Source: an uncultured Paracoccaceae bacterium (GTDB lineage: Bacteria > Pseudomonadota > Alphaproteobacteria > Rhodobacterales > Rhodobacteraceae). From it: a stretch of DNA of 64,000 nt. Of this stretch, positions 26,609-36,103 are shown one piece after another. The position numbers and the translations under genes are program-made. Within the stretch, counting starts at the first letter, position 1, and the number at the start of each line of letters is the position of its first letter. The notes below the pieces were generated by a model. The model ran no database searches. It had not been told where the DNA came from and was given only the letters and a program-made list of their open reading frames with translations. The stretch covers positions 124,001 through 188,000 of the forward strand of contig CANMMF010000008.1 of NCBI GenBank assembly GCA_947498985.1, written 5' to 3'.

Positions 26609-26878
26609 TCAGCCCAGATCCCAGAAACTCTCGGAGACGTCGATCTGCTCTTCGTGGTCGACCCCTTTCGACGCGGCTTTTCCGATGGTGTTTTCCAAGG
26701 TGATCTTGAGGTAATCGAGATGCGCCTCACCTGAATCCTTGCGCACCGAGACGACAGGTTCGTCGACAGCCGCATCCTCTGCCGGACGATTTGCAACAAA
26801 GACAAAGCTGTCCTTGTCGGCGGCGAACGCGCCTGCAACCACATCATATTCGATCTCGTGTTCGTCGCCGTAAGCCAT
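26609..26878 (-). CDS. Conserved hypothetical small acidic protein
   Basis: 89 residues, no recognised domain, no signal peptide or membrane helix. It begins MAYGDEHEIEYDVVAGAFA after a good AAAGGAG ribosome site. The sequence is acidic and probably a single beta-rich domain (DSFVFVANRPAED, then VVSVRKDSGEAHLDYLKITL), ending SESFWDLG. It is convergent with secG (16-bp gap) and divergent from pyrG. Coding status is supported by the start and codon usage, not by a known family. Confidence 0.65.
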   Translation of the reverse strand: MAYGDEHEIEYDVVAGAFAADKDSFVFVANRPAEDAAVDEPVVSVRKDSGEAHLDYLKITLENTIGKAASKGVDHEEQIDVSESFWDLG

Positions 26879-27169
26879 TTCGCCTCTCCTTTGCCTCAGA
26901 GCATGTGTGCAGCGCCCCGGGCCCTGCTCTGACACCAGCCTTCCACAGCGCGCCGCACCGCGTCAGTCCGGAAAACCGGGGGGTCGGGAATACCCGTCCC
27001 GGCCCGTCCGCCCACAAGCTCTTGTCGCCACGTCACGTCGGGCCGCATGATCTTGCGGTCTTCTGGACATCCCCGCCCGAATCCTCTATGTCTCAAATCC
27101 CGTGATGCAGCGTGCCGCGCGAGGCCGGCAGGCACAGAAATACAGGCAAATTCACGGGGTTGCCCAAAC

Positions 27170-28813
27170 ATGGCACGGTTCATTTTCATCACGGGTGGTG
27201 TGGTCTCTTCGCTGGGCAAGGGGCTGGCCTCCGCCGCTCTGGGCGCGCTGTTGCAGGCCCGCGGCTTCTCGGTGCGGCTGCGCAAGCTCGATCCCTATCT
27301 CAATGTCGACCCCGGCACGATGTCGCCTTTCGAACATGGCGAGGTCTTTGTGACCGATGATGGCGCCGAGACCGATCTTGACCTCGGCCATTACGAACGC
27401 TTCACCGGCGTGCCCGCGCGCAAGACCGACAGCATCTCTTCGGGCCGCATCTACACCAACGTGCTGGAAAAGGAGCGCCGCGGCGACTACCTCGGCAAGA
27501 CCATCCAGGTCATCCCGCACGTGACCAATGAAATCAAGGACTTCATCGCCATCGGCGAGGATGAGGTCGACTTCATGCTCTGCGAGATCGGCGGCACGGT
27601 GGGCGATATCGAGGGCCTGCCCTTCTTCGAGGCGATCCGCCAGTTAAGTCAGGACAAGCCGCGCGGCCAGTGCATCTTCATGCATCTCACGCTGCTGCCC
27701 TATATCAAGGCGTCGGGCGAGCTGAAGACCAAGCCCACCCAGCACTCCGTCAAGGAGCTGCGCTCCATCGGGCTGGCGCCGGATATCCTCGTCTGCCGCT
27801 CCGAAGGGCCGATTCCGGTCAAGGAACGCGAGAAGCTGGCGCTTTTTTGCAATGTCCGTCCCGACAGCGTGATCGCCGCGCAGGATCTGCCTTCGATCTA
27901 CGACGCGCCGCTGGCCTATCACCGCGAAGGCATGGACCAGGCGGTGCTCGACGCGTTTCAGATCACCCCCGCGCCAAAGCCCAATCTCGCCAAGTGGGAG
28001 GACGTGCACGACCGCATCCACAACCCCGAGGGCGAGGTCACGGTGGCCATCGTCGGCAAATACACCCAGCTCGAGGACGCCTATAAATCCATCGCCGAGG
28101 CGCTCACCCATGGCGGGCTTGCCAACCGCGTGCGGGTCAAGGTGGAATGGGTCGACGCGGAGCTTTTCGACCGCGAGGACCCGGCCCCGCATCTGGAGAA
28201 ATACGACGCCATTCTGGTGCCCGGCGGCTTTGGCGAGCGCGGCACCGAAGGCAAGATCAAGGCCGCGCAATTCGCCCGCGAACACAAGGTCCCCTATCTC
28301 GGCATCTGCCTCGGCATGCAGATGGCGGTGATCGAGGCCGCCCGCAACGTCGCCGGAGTGACCAAGGCGGGCTCCGAGGAGTTTGACCATGAGGCCGGGG
28401 AAAAACGTTTCGAGCCGGTGGTTTATCATCTTAAAGAGTGGGTGCAGGGCAACGAAAAGGTCAACCGGTCGGTGAAGGACGACAAGGGCGGCACTATGCG
28501 GCTCGGCGCCTATGACGCGGTGCTGACCGAGGGCTCCAAAGTGGCGGACGTCTACGGCACGCTGGCCATCGACGAACGCCACCGCCACCGCTACGAAGTC
28601 GACATCAAGTATCGCGACAAGCTGGAAGCGGCGGGCCTGTGTTTCTCGGGCATGTCGCCCGACGGGCGGTTGCCGGAGATCGTGGAATGGCCGGATCACC
28701 CGTGGTTCATTGGCGTACAGTTTCATCCGGAGCTGAAGTCAAAGCCCTTTGCGCCGCATCCACTTTTCCGGGATTTTGTGCGGGCGGCGAAAGAGGTGAG
28801 TAGGTTGGTGTAA
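27170..28813 (+). CDS. pyrG: CTP synthase
   Basis: Converts UTP to CTP with glutamine and ATP. 547 residues with an N-terminal amidoligase domain and C-terminal class I glutamine amidotransferase domain. [20 protein letters not shown] is the amidoligase P-loop; [20 protein letters not shown] and [11 protein letters not shown] follow. The glutaminase has [14 protein letters not shown] with the nucleophile Cys, and the FHPELKS His/Glu pair near the C-terminus. The upstream 291 bp (26879-27169) show no gene. An AT-rich orphan gene begins 4 bp past the stop. Confidence 0.97.
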   Translation: MARFIFITGGVVSSLGKGLASAALGALLQARGFSVRLRKLDPYLNVDPGTMSPFEHGEVFVTDDGAETDLDLGHYERFTGVPARKTDSISSGRIYTNVLEKERRGDYLGKTIQVIPHVTNEIKDFIAIGEDEVDFMLCEIGGTVGDIEGLPFFEAIRQLSQDKPRGQCIFMHLTLLPYIKASGELKTKPTQHSVKELRSIGLAPDILVCRSEGPIPVKEREKLALFCNVRPDSVIAAQDLPSIYDAPLAYHREGMDQAVLDAFQITPAPKPNLAKWEDVHDRIHNPEGEVTVAIVGKYTQLEDAYKSIAEALTHGGLANRVRVKVEWVDAELFDREDPAPHLEKYDAILVPGGFGERGTEGKIKAAQFAREHKVPYLGICLGMQMAVIEAARNVAGVTKAGSEEFDHEAGEKRFEPVVYHLKEWVQGNEKVNRSVKDDKGGTMRLGAYDAVLTEGSKVADVYGTLAIDERHRHRYEVDIKYRDKLEAAGLCFSGMSPDGRLPEIVEWPDHPWFIGVQFHPELKSKPFAPHPLFRDFVRAAKEVSRLV

Positions 28814-28816
28814 AGA

Positions 28817-29550
28817 ATGGGCGGACAAACCAGATTTGCAATTAGGAGCCATGATAAGAGCAAGATTAAATCTGATATTTGGGCGGTAAAGGCCGCAGGT
28901 GACGATGTTTACATTTATTGTTCTGCAACTTCTGGGCTCCACAAGATCAGCCTCCATCAGTCTGGCAGCTGCAAGTTTTCGATCACAAAAGAACTTTCTT
29001 CACACAACCCTACCGGCTTCGAAAACTCTCGCGACATAGTCTCATGGAAACGTCGGGACGACAGATTTGCTTCGGAGTTCCCAACCGTCAGTATTTTTTT
29101 CATATTAGTCAATTCCGGCATAGAGCGTCCGAGACCAAACAAGAAGATTGTTTTGCTTCCTGACGCACCGACAAATTGGGCGACTCAAGTTGCGGGTTTT
29201 TTAGTGACACCGATCCGCGGGATTGGCAAAGCAAACAATGGCCGCAGTCAAACATCGTCAGTGTCAAATCTCTTAACACGTTGGGGTTCTTCACACTTAG
29301 ACGTCGAATTTTTCCGCTGCCTAACCACGAATTCCAAAGAATACTAAAGTTGTCTTGGGGAATGACGTCAATGATATCCGGCCAACAGGATCCCAGCCAT
29401 ATCCAAGCAGGTAAGGCGACATGTATGCTTAGCGAGATAGCAAACTCGTGCGGCAACTTTTACGTTATTGAACAAGTCGACATGAACATGCAGATGGGGA
29501 CCCCTGTCGGCGAATTCATCCTTGACGGACACAAGTCAAAGCAACTTTAG
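28817..29550 (+). pseudogene. AT-rich orphan gene with a probable frameshift
   Basis: Two overlapping frames: one from ATG 28817 (176 codons, ending 29347), one ending at 29550. Both read GF(F) across a run of six T at 29197-29202. A single extra T there would join them into one protein of about 244 residues, continuing VAGFFSDTDPRDWQSKQWP and TLGFFTLRRRIFPLPNHEF. The downstream frame looks more protein-like than the tail of the first frame. Base composition is clearly AT-richer than the neighbours and codon use is unlike them, suggesting recent acquisition. No family is recognised. It may be a true pseudogene, a sequencing error or a slippage gene. Confidence 0.5.
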
Positions 29551-29862
29551 CGGTCACGGTAGCAACACTGGCTCGATCCGCGCATCGCCGGGCCGCGGTG
29601 CGGCGATCTGACCGTGGTTCTGAAGCACTTTATCTCACCGTGTCATTGCTCCCGCCAATCAAAGCACCCAGCCTCGCCAAATCGCCGCGCCGGGGGGCGG
29701 CCCGGCGATGCGCGGCGGCCTGCGGCCTTGACTCCGCGCGGGTGCGTCAAATCCCGCCAGCGCGCATTGTGACATCCCCAAAAAAATGCGGCCCGTCACA
29801 AGCGACGTGCTTGGTCCTTGCTAACACGTCAAACCCGCAGCGCGGCTTTCATTCCGCCACCC
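29551..29862. other. Gene-free interval after the AT-rich orphan
   Basis: About 310 bp. ATCGCCG (29584-29590) and CGGCGAT (29601-29607) can form a weak hairpin. GC content returns to the local norm by about 29680. No coding frame, tRNA or clear att-like repeat was seen. Confidence 0.4.
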
Positions 29863-30315
29863 TCACCCCACCCCGAGACACATCCACACGCCGTCACAGA
29901 GCTCCGCGCCCACCCGCTCTCCCATCAGGTACAAAAACCCCGCGAAGCCGAAGCCGTGGGTGAGCAGGACAAGGCGGCGTTTGCCGTCATGGGCGGTGCG
30001 CTCCAATGCGCCGTTGAGATCGCCGTAGACCGCGTTCATCTGCCGGAACTCGTGGCCCATGGTGACCACGATGTCGTAATGCGCCCTGAGCGACGTGGCG
30101 TTGATCCAGGTGAAAACCCCGATGGCCAGCACAAAAAGCCCGGCAAAGCCCGAGCCGATCTGGCCGGGATAGAAATGCAGAAACCCAAACAGCGGGATAT
30201 AGGCGGTGATGAACATCCCCCAGATGAAGTCGATCTTCTGCCACACGATCATGTAGATCCGCAGATAGTCGAGCAGCGCTTTCTGGCTGGCTCCGGTGTC
30301 CGGCGTTCCGGTCAT
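29863..30315 (-). CDS. Hypothetical membrane protein
   Basis: 150 residues, family not recognised. The N-terminal third is soluble (DYLRIYMIVWQKIDF); hydrophobic segments lie around residues 30-48, 58-73 and 117-132, so two or three membrane helices. HYDIVVTMGHEFRQMNAVYGD lies between. The ATG at 30315 follows a strong GGAGG. It is divergent from rlmJ. Confidence 0.65.
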   Translation of the reverse strand: MTGTPDTGASQKALLDYLRIYMIVWQKIDFIWGMFITAYIPLFGFLHFYPGQIGSGFAGLFVLAIGVFTWINATSLRAHYDIVVTMGHEFRQMNAVYGDLNGALERTAHDGKRRLVLLTHGFGFAGFLYLMGERVGAELCDGVWMCLGVG

Positions 30316-30437
30316 GCGCCCCTCCCGCGATCAGATCCGCTCAGGCTAGCCGGTGACGCGCCGCATTCCAAGATGCAGGCTCCCGCGCCTCCGCGAGCCG
30401 GTTGTGCCCTCCCGATGCATCGCCTATGCCCCGGCGC

Positions 30438-31229
30438 ATGCTGTCCTATCAACATAGTTATCACGCGGGCAATCTGGCGGATGTGCACAAGCACGCGGCG
30501 CTGGCCTGGATGCTCGACTACCTCACCCGCAAGCCAAAACCGCTGAGCTATGTCGAAACCCATGCCGGGCGCGGGGTCTACGATCTGAGCTCTTCCGAGG
30601 CCGCCAAAACCGGCGAAGCGGCGCGCGGCATCGCGGTGGCCGACACGTGGTTTGCGCCGGATCACCCTTATCGTCGCGCCCTGCAGACCTGTCGCGCCAC
30701 AAGGGGCGCGTCGGCCTATCCGGGCTCTCCACTGATTGCGCAGAGCCTGCTGCGGGCCAGCGACCATCTGCATCTGGCGGAGCTGCATCCCGGCGAACAC
30801 GCGGCGCTGCGGGCCGGGTTGCGCGCGCCCAACACCCAGGTTTACCGGCAGGACGGCATGGCGCTGGCGCTGAGCCTCTGCCCGCCCGATCCGCGCCGCG
30901 GCCTGATGCTCATCGACCCCAGTTGGGAGGTCAAGGCCGAGTACCAGACCCTGCCGCGCCAGATCGCGCAGATCACGCGGAAATGGAATGTCGGGGTGGT
31001 CATGCTCTGGTATCCGATCCTGAAAGACGCGCCGCACCGGCCGATGGTGCAGGCCCTGCGGGAGACGCATCCGGGCGTTCTGGTCCACGAGGTGCGCTTT
31101 GCCCCGGCGCGCAAGGGGCATGGCATGACGGGCTCGGGGCTTTGCGTGATCAATCCGCCGTTCGGGCTGGACCCAGCGCTGCAGAGGCTGGGACAGAGCT
31201 TTGCCGCCCATAGCGGGCGCGGCGCCTGA
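30438..31229 (+). CDS. rlmJ: 23S rRNA (adenine(2030)-N(6))-methyltransferase RlmJ
   Basis: SAM-dependent N6-adenine methyltransferase of 23S rRNA, 263 residues. MLSYQHSYHAGNLADVHKH is the diagnostic N-terminus; YVETHAGRGVYDL is the SAM-binding motif. The catalytic motif IV is LIDPSWEVKAEY, where E. coli has DPPY. VVMLWYPILKD follows. The start at 30438 is set by this N-terminus, rejecting a 12-codon upstream extension. Confidence 0.92.
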   Translation: MLSYQHSYHAGNLADVHKHAALAWMLDYLTRKPKPLSYVETHAGRGVYDLSSSEAAKTGEAARGIAVADTWFAPDHPYRRALQTCRATRGASAYPGSPLIAQSLLRASDHLHLAELHPGEHAALRAGLRAPNTQVYRQDGMALALSLCPPDPRRGLMLIDPSWEVKAEYQTLPRQIAQITRKWNVGVVMLWYPILKDAPHRPMVQALRETHPGVLVHEVRFAPARKGHGMTGSGLCVINPPFGLDPALQRLGQSFAAHSGRGA

Positions 31230-31300
31230 CCATCACGGCGGGGAAGCGCTGCCCCGAAATTCCCGTTGCGCGCGAAGGGTCCTCACCTCAGGCTGGGGGC

Positions 31301-31741
31301 ATGACGCGGGATGAGCGACCTTCGTGGCAGGACATGACCTCGGCGACGCCGTTGTCGGAGGCGGACGTGCCGGTGATGCTGGGCGCGCTTCTGGTGCGTG
31401 TCGCCCGGGCGGACCACGAATACCTCGCCATCGAGGCGGCGGTCATCGAAGAGATCCTCGCCCTGCGCTTCGGGCTCAACCCAGAGGACGCGCATGCGCT
31501 GCGACGGCGCTCCGACGCGCTCGAATCCGCGGCGCCGGAGACCGCGCGATTTGCGAAAGCGTTGCGCGATCTGGTGCCCTATGACACACGGCTGGCCACG
31601 GCGCTGACGCTGTGGGATGTGATGATGGCGGACGGGTTGAGCCGGCCCGAGGAACAGGCGGTGATTGCGCTGGCCGAAGAGATCCTTGGCGTGCACAGTG
31701 AGGATCTGACCCGCAGCCCGAAGGGAGACCGAGATGCTTGA
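31301..31741 (+). CDS. TerB-like protein 1
   Basis: 146 residues, all-helical TerB-like fold (tellurite-resistance TerB superfamily), cytoplasmic, function unknown. VMLGALLVRVARADHEYLAI near residue 24 and ALTLWDVMMADGLSRPEEQA near residue 100 are the two repeated helix-acidic loop segments. Acidic residues at these loops are metal-binding in canonical TerB. It overlaps the next gene by 8 bp. No other ter genes are present, so tellurite resistance should not be inferred. Confidence 0.8.
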   Translation: MTRDERPSWQDMTSATPLSEADVPVMLGALLVRVARADHEYLAIEAAVIEEILALRFGLNPEDAHALRRRSDALESAAPETARFAKALRDLVPYDTRLATALTLWDVMMADGLSRPEEQAVIALAEEILGVHSEDLTRSPKGDRDA

Positions 31742-32177
31742 ACGACTGACCAACCTCTTGCGGGGCAAGCAGAAACCCGCGGACCCGCTGCCCGAACCCG
31801 ATGCCCGTCTGGCGCTAGGCGCGTTGCTGGTGCGGGTGGCCAAGGTCGACCACACCTATGTGTTCGAGGAGATTGAGCAGATCGACCGGATCCTCGCCGA
31901 GGCCTACGATCTGGGGCCGATCGAGGCCGCCCGCATGCGCGCCACCTGCGAGAAGCTGGCCCGCGCCGCCGAGGACGACACGCAGCTGATCGCGCTGATC
32001 CGCGAGGGTGTCGATTACGATCACCGGCTGGAGAAGGTGCAGGCGCTCTGGCGCGTCGTTCTGGCCGATGGCATCACCGATGACCGCGAAACCGCGCTTG
32101 TCGATCTGGTCGAGGAACAGCTTGGCGTGCGCCGGACGGATTCGGAGGCCGCGCGCGCCCGGGCGGTCATTCCCTGA
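31734..32177 (+). CDS. TerB-like protein 2
   Basis: Second TerB-like paralogue, 147 residues. It starts MLERLTNLLRGKQKPADPLP, then shows ALGALLVRVAKVDHTYVFEE and VQALWRVVLADGITDDRETA, aligning along its length with the proteins at 31301 and 33889. Its start lies inside the 3' end of TerB-like protein 1, implying coupling. The 3' end faces the flavoprotein gene with a 12-bp gap. Confidence 0.82.
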   Translation: MLERLTNLLRGKQKPADPLPEPDARLALGALLVRVAKVDHTYVFEEIEQIDRILAEAYDLGPIEAARMRATCEKLARAAEDDTQLIALIREGVDYDHRLEKVQALWRVVLADGITDDRETALVDLVEEQLGVRRTDSEAARARAVIP

Positions 32178-32189
32178 GCGGGCCGCCGC

Positions 32190-33689
32190 TCAGTCGAGCG
32201 GCGCGCAGAGCACGTCGAACCGCGCCGCCACACGGTCCAGCACCCGCGTGCAATGGGCCTTGTCGGCGGTCGCGTTCATCTTCATCCGGAGCAGCGCCGC
32301 CATCCGGCGGGGGAACGGATACCAGCGGTCCAGATCCAGCCCGCAGCGGTCAAGCAGCATGATCGGCAATTGCTGCACCGCGATGGTCTGGTTGAGATAG
32401 GCCTGCGCGGCCGCCGCCCCGACCCAGGCGTTGCGGTTCTGCCGGAAGAGCGCTTCGTGATCGAGCCGGTAGATCCCCTGCCCGCGCAGCTTGTCCCGGT
32501 AGAGCAGGTGCACGGCGAAAAACCCGGTCACGCTGGTCAGGAAATGCATCGTCTCGCGCGGGTTGATCGACAGCACCGTGTTGCCGGGCGTCAGCATCGG
32601 CCTGTGATCGACAAGCGCTTCGCTGCGAAAGAACGATCCGGTGCAATTGACAAAGACGCTGCCGGGCGCAACCGCATGGGCGGTGCCGTCCTTCAGGCGC
32701 ATCTCGGGGCCGGTCTCGGTGTCGACCACATCCGCCAGATAGCCGCCGAACACGGCGTGTAACCCGCTCTGGATCCGCGCGTGTTCGTCTTCCGACTGCA
32801 GACCATAAAGGAACACGCCGTTTTCCGAGGACGGGTCGGTGCTGTGATGCGCGCGCACATGCGCGATCAGCGCGTCCTCGTTGTCGCCATCGAATCTGGT
32901 CGCCAGATCGTGAAACAGGCGCGACACCAGCACGCCCGATGTCCAGCGCTTAAGGCCCGTGGGGATGTTCCGGGTCCGGTTGAAGAAATTGGTCCCGCGT
33001 CCGTTGATCAGCGACACCTGGCGCGCGGGGCTCTGGCTCAGCGCCGCCAAGATGCTGTCCATCCCCGTCTTGCCACCCCCCACAACAAAAAGCGGGGCGT
33101 CGGGATGCGCCTTGAGAACGCGCGTCAGATCGCCGGGCTGGATTGAGACGACCTGATCGCTGGAAAGCCGCAGCGGGTCGGCCAGCTGGTAGTTCAGCCC
33201 GCTGGCATGCACCGCCAGTCTGGCCTGCACGATGCGCGGGCGCGCGGGATCCTCGTTTGGGTGGTACACCACCTCGGCACGTGGTCCGGCGGAGGTCTCG
33301 ATCTCCCGGCAGGTGGCAACGGTCTGACCAAAGGCCGAGTCCAGCGCGACGGACCGGCCGACAACCCCCAGGGCACTGGCGAGATGCGCCTGCACTTCGT
33401 TGCGCGCGGCCAGGTACTCGCGCGGCTTGCGCCAGTCCCATGTCATGTCGCCCACGGTGAACATAGGATGTGGCTGGTGCAGGCGCACATAGTCATAGGC
33501 GGTGTTCCACATCCCGCCTGCCGCGGATTTCTGATCGATCATCAGCACATCCGCGCCTTTGGGCAGATACTCCATTGCCGCGTAAAGCGCGTTGAGCCCG
33601 GCGATCCCGGCGCCGATCACCACAAGATCGTAGGTCTTTTCGGCCTTCCGGGCGTCTGTGCGGGGCGCGGGGCTGCTTTGATCGAGCAT
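32190..33689 (-). CDS. FAD-dependent monooxygenase-like flavoprotein
   Basis: Two-dinucleotide-domain flavoprotein, 499 residues. DLVVIGAGIAGLNALYAA near residue 21 binds FAD; PLFVVGGGKTGMDSILAAL near residue 195 is the NAD(P)H Rossmann motif. GGMWNTAYDYVRLHQPHPMF resembles the group B flavin monooxygenase N-terminal region. The classical FxGxxxHxxxY fingerprint is not obvious, so the reaction is unknown. It sits on the opposite strand between the second and third TerB-like genes. The 199-bp gap to 33889 includes GGGGCTTTTTTG near 33821 but no convincing stem. Confidence 0.78.
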   Translation of the reverse strand: MLDQSSPAPRTDARKAEKTYDLVVIGAGIAGLNALYAAMEYLPKGADVLMIDQKSAAGGMWNTAYDYVRLHQPHPMFTVGDMTWDWRKPREYLAARNEVQAHLASALGVVGRSVALDSAFGQTVATCREIETSAGPRAEVVYHPNEDPARPRIVQARLAVHASGLNYQLADPLRLSSDQVVSIQPGDLTRVLKAHPDAPLFVVGGGKTGMDSILAALSQSPARQVSLINGRGTNFFNRTRNIPTGLKRWTSGVLVSRLFHDLATRFDGDNEDALIAHVRAHHSTDPSSENGVFLYGLQSEDEHARIQSGLHAVFGGYLADVVDTETGPEMRLKDGTAHAVAPGSVFVNCTGSFFRSEALVDHRPMLTPGNTVLSINPRETMHFLTSVTGFFAVHLLYRDKLRGQGIYRLDHEALFRQNRNAWVGAAAAQAYLNQTIAVQQLPIMLLDRCGLDLDRWYPFPRRMAALLRMKMNATADKAHCTRVLDRVAARFDVLCAPLD

Positions 33690-33888
33690 GGCAAACCTCT
33701 GATGTGATCCATCTTGACCCTACGGAACCCCACAGCCCCGAAACAGGGCAAATTTACCCAGATGCATGACAAATCCGCGTCATTGCGCGCTGTTCGGCAC
33801 CGCTCCGGCGGCTGACCCGAGGGGCTTTTTTGACCAGGTCGCCACAGGGCGGGTTTGAAATCGCGGCGCGCATGCGTAGGTATGTCTG

Positions 33889-34329
33889 ATGTTTGCCGAA
33901 TTTCTCAATCGCCTGACGGCGCCCGATCCCGCCCCCCTGCCCGATACCGACGCGCGTCTGGCGCTCACCGCGCTGCTGGTGCGGGTGGCCCGCTCCGATG
34001 GCGACTATGACGAGGCGGAGCGCAGCCGCATCGACAAGATCGCCGCCCGCCGCTACGGCCTCAGCCCGTTCGAGGCGACCGAACTGCGCGGCGAGGCCGA
34101 AGCGCTTGAGGCCGAAGCGCCCGACACTGTGCGGTTCACCCGCGCGATCAAGGACGTGGTGGCCTTCGAGGACCGGCTGGCGGTGATCGAGGCGCTCTGG
34201 GCCGTGGCGCTGGCCGATGGCGAGCGCGAGGCCGAAGAGGACCAGATCCTGCGGCTGGTCGCCAAGCTTCTGGGCATCAACGACCGCGACAGCGCGCTGG
34301 CACGGCAACGGATCGAGGCGGCGAAGTGA
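33889..34329 (+). CDS. TerB-like protein 3
   Basis: Third TerB-like paralogue, 146 residues and the most canonical of the three. LTALLVRVARSDGDYDEAER near residue 27 and IEALWAVALADGEREAEEDQ near residue 101 carry the full D-x-D/E-rich acidic loops. The GTGA overlap with the downstream PhnD-like gene places it at the head of the transporter operon. Its function in that operon is unknown. Confidence 0.85.
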   Translation: MFAEFLNRLTAPDPAPLPDTDARLALTALLVRVARSDGDYDEAERSRIDKIAARRYGLSPFEATELRGEAEALEAEAPDTVRFTRAIKDVVAFEDRLAVIEALWAVALADGEREAEEDQILRLVAKLLGINDRDSALARQRIEAAK

Positions 34330-35159
34330 TCGCCAGCCTGCCGATGTATGACCATGCAGGCGCACGGGACGATCACGACGCGCTTTGGGCAGTGATCCGG
34401 GACCGGTTGCAGGCCAGTGGCATCGACGCGCCCGCCGCGCTGACACGCAGCGGCGATCCCTGGCAGGAGTGGCGGCGCGACGATCTGCTGTTGTCCCAGA
34501 CCTGCGGGCTGCCCTATCGCGCAGAGCTGCACAAGCGGCTGAGCCTTGTCGCGGCGCCTGCCTTCCGGTTCGGCCACGACGCGGCGTCCGTCGCCGATCC
34601 CGAAAACCCGCCGCCGGGGACCTATTACAGCGTGATCGTGGTCCGGCAGGACGACCCGCGGCGCGACTTTGCCGCGTTCGACGGCGCGCGGCTGGCTTAT
34701 AACGATCCGCTGTCGCAAAGCGGCTGGGGGCTGCTTTCGGCCCATGCCGCCCGACAGGGGGTGCGCTTTGGCAGCGGCGTGCAGACCGGCGCGCACAGCG
34801 CCTCGGCGCAGGCTGTGGCCGACGGGCAGGCCGATATCGCTGCCATCGACGTGGCCACCTGGTGCGGGCCGCTGCGCGCCGCACCCGCGCGCGCGGGCCT
34901 GCGCATCCTCGACCGCACGGCGCTTTCGCCCGGCCTGCCTTACGTGACCGCGGTCCCGGATCTGGCCGGGGCGCTCTTTGACGCGCTGCAAGGCGCCCTC
35001 AGCTACCCCGATGATGTCGCGACGGCGCGCCCGGCCTTGCAGGAACGGCTCAACATCGCGCCGGAAGGTGTGGTGCCCGCAGACCGTGCAGACTACATGG
35101 CAATCGCGCTGCCCGGCGCCCCGCCACCGCCAGCGGAAACGATTCCGCATTGCACATAA
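34326..35159 (+). CDS. PhnD-like phosphate/phosphonate-binding superfamily protein lacking a signal peptide
   Basis: 277 residues with the periplasmic binding protein type 2 fold of the PhnD family. It begins MIASLPMYDHAG with no signal peptide, so it should be cytoplasmic. Conserved pieces are LLSQTCGLPYRAEL, GTYYSVIVVRQDDP, LAYNDPLSQSGWGLL and GQADIAAIDVATW. The GTG start overlaps the TerB-3 stop. The next gene is an ABC ATPase of a different (polar amino acid) type, so a classical phosphonate transporter is unlikely; it may sense a ligand inside the cell. Confidence 0.8.
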   Translation: MIASLPMYDHAGARDDHDALWAVIRDRLQASGIDAPAALTRSGDPWQEWRRDDLLLSQTCGLPYRAELHKRLSLVAAPAFRFGHDAASVADPENPPPGTYYSVIVVRQDDPRRDFAAFDGARLAYNDPLSQSGWGLLSAHAARQGVRFGSGVQTGAHSASAQAVADGQADIAAIDVATWCGPLRAAPARAGLRILDRTALSPGLPYVTAVPDLAGALFDALQGALSYPDDVATARPALQERLNIAPEGVVPADRADYMAIALPGAPPPPAETIPHCT

Positions 35160-35210
35160 GCCCGGTTTCGCGGCAGGTTGGCCCGCACATCCACCGCCGA
35201 GGCGCGCATC

Positions 35211-35984
35211 ATGTCCGACACCCCCGTCATCGAGATCACCGACCTGCACAAGGCCTACGGCGCGCTTGAGGTGATCAAGGGGGTCGACATCACCGCGCGG
35301 CGGGGCGACGTGGTGTCGCTCATTGGCTCGTCGGGCTCAGGCAAATCCACGATCCTGCGCTGCTGCAACCTGCTCGAGGACAGCCAGCAGGGCGAGATTG
35401 TCTTCAAGGGCGAGCCGGTCAAGTGGAAAGGCGAGGGCCACGGCCGCCGCCCGGCTGACCCCGGACAGGTGCTGCGCATCCGCACGAACCTCAGCATGGT
35501 GTTCCAGCAGTTCAATCTCTGGGCCCATATGACGATCCTGCAAAACGTGATGGAGGCGCCGGTAACCGTGCTTGGACGCGACCGCGGCGAGGCCGAGGCC
35601 ACCGCGCGCGGCTATCTCGACAAGGTCGGAATCGGCGACAAATGCGATGTCTACCCCGCCCAGCTTTCGGGCGGCCAGCAACAGCGCGCCGCCATCGCCC
35701 GCGCGCTCTGCATGGAGCCCGAGGCACTCTTGTTCGACGAGCCGACCAGCGCGCTTGACCCCGAGCTTGAACAGGAGGTCGTGCGGGTGATCCAGAGCCT
35801 GGCCGAGGAAGGCCGCACCATGCTGATCGTGACCCATGACATGAAGATGGCCTCCGATGTCTCGGACCATGTGGTGTTCCTGCACCAGGGCTGCATCGAG
35901 GAGGAAGGCGCACCTGACCAGCTGTTCGGCGCGCCCAAATCCGAGCGGTTGCGCGGCTTTTTGCGCTCGACCACACATGTCTGA
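35211..35984 (+). CDS. ABC transporter ATP-binding protein, polar amino acid/opine type
   Basis: 257 residues, HisP/OccP-like ATPase. Walker A is LIGSSGSGKSTILR, Q-loop MVFQQFNLWAHMTI, signature QLSGGQQQRAAIAR, Walker B ALLFDEPTSALDPE, and switch His in LIVTHDMK. KWKGEGHGRRPADPGQ is the insertion typical of octopine/histidine importers. ATG 35211 has GAGG upstream. The cognate permeases are not adjacent but lie 6.5 kb downstream at 42479 and 43379, past an intervening block. Confidence 0.93.
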   Translation: MSDTPVIEITDLHKAYGALEVIKGVDITARRGDVVSLIGSSGSGKSTILRCCNLLEDSQQGEIVFKGEPVKWKGEGHGRRPADPGQVLRIRTNLSMVFQQFNLWAHMTILQNVMEAPVTVLGRDRGEAEATARGYLDKVGIGDKCDVYPAQLSGGQQQRAAIARALCMEPEALLFDEPTSALDPELEQEVVRVIQSLAEEGRTMLIVTHDMKMASDVSDHVVFLHQGCIEEEGAPDQLFGAPKSERLRGFLRSTTHV

Positions 35985-36103
35985 GCGGGTGACGTAGGGG
36001 CCGCCCCGCCCAAGGCCTTGATCTTTCCGGCAAATGCCATAAGCCTTCCGCTTCAGGCACCGCGCCCGGCAATGAGGCGCGGACTCAACTTGGGAGTATC
36101 ATC

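Noticed and set aside
32190-33689. Trimethylamine monooxygenase (Tmm) identity for the flavoprotein
   Set aside because: The protein is longer than Tmm and the FxGxxxHxxxY monooxygenase fingerprint was not found, so only a general flavoprotein call is supported.
31301-34329. Tellurite resistance operon
   Set aside because: Only TerB-like folds are present; no terA, terC, terD, terE or terZ homologue is nearby.
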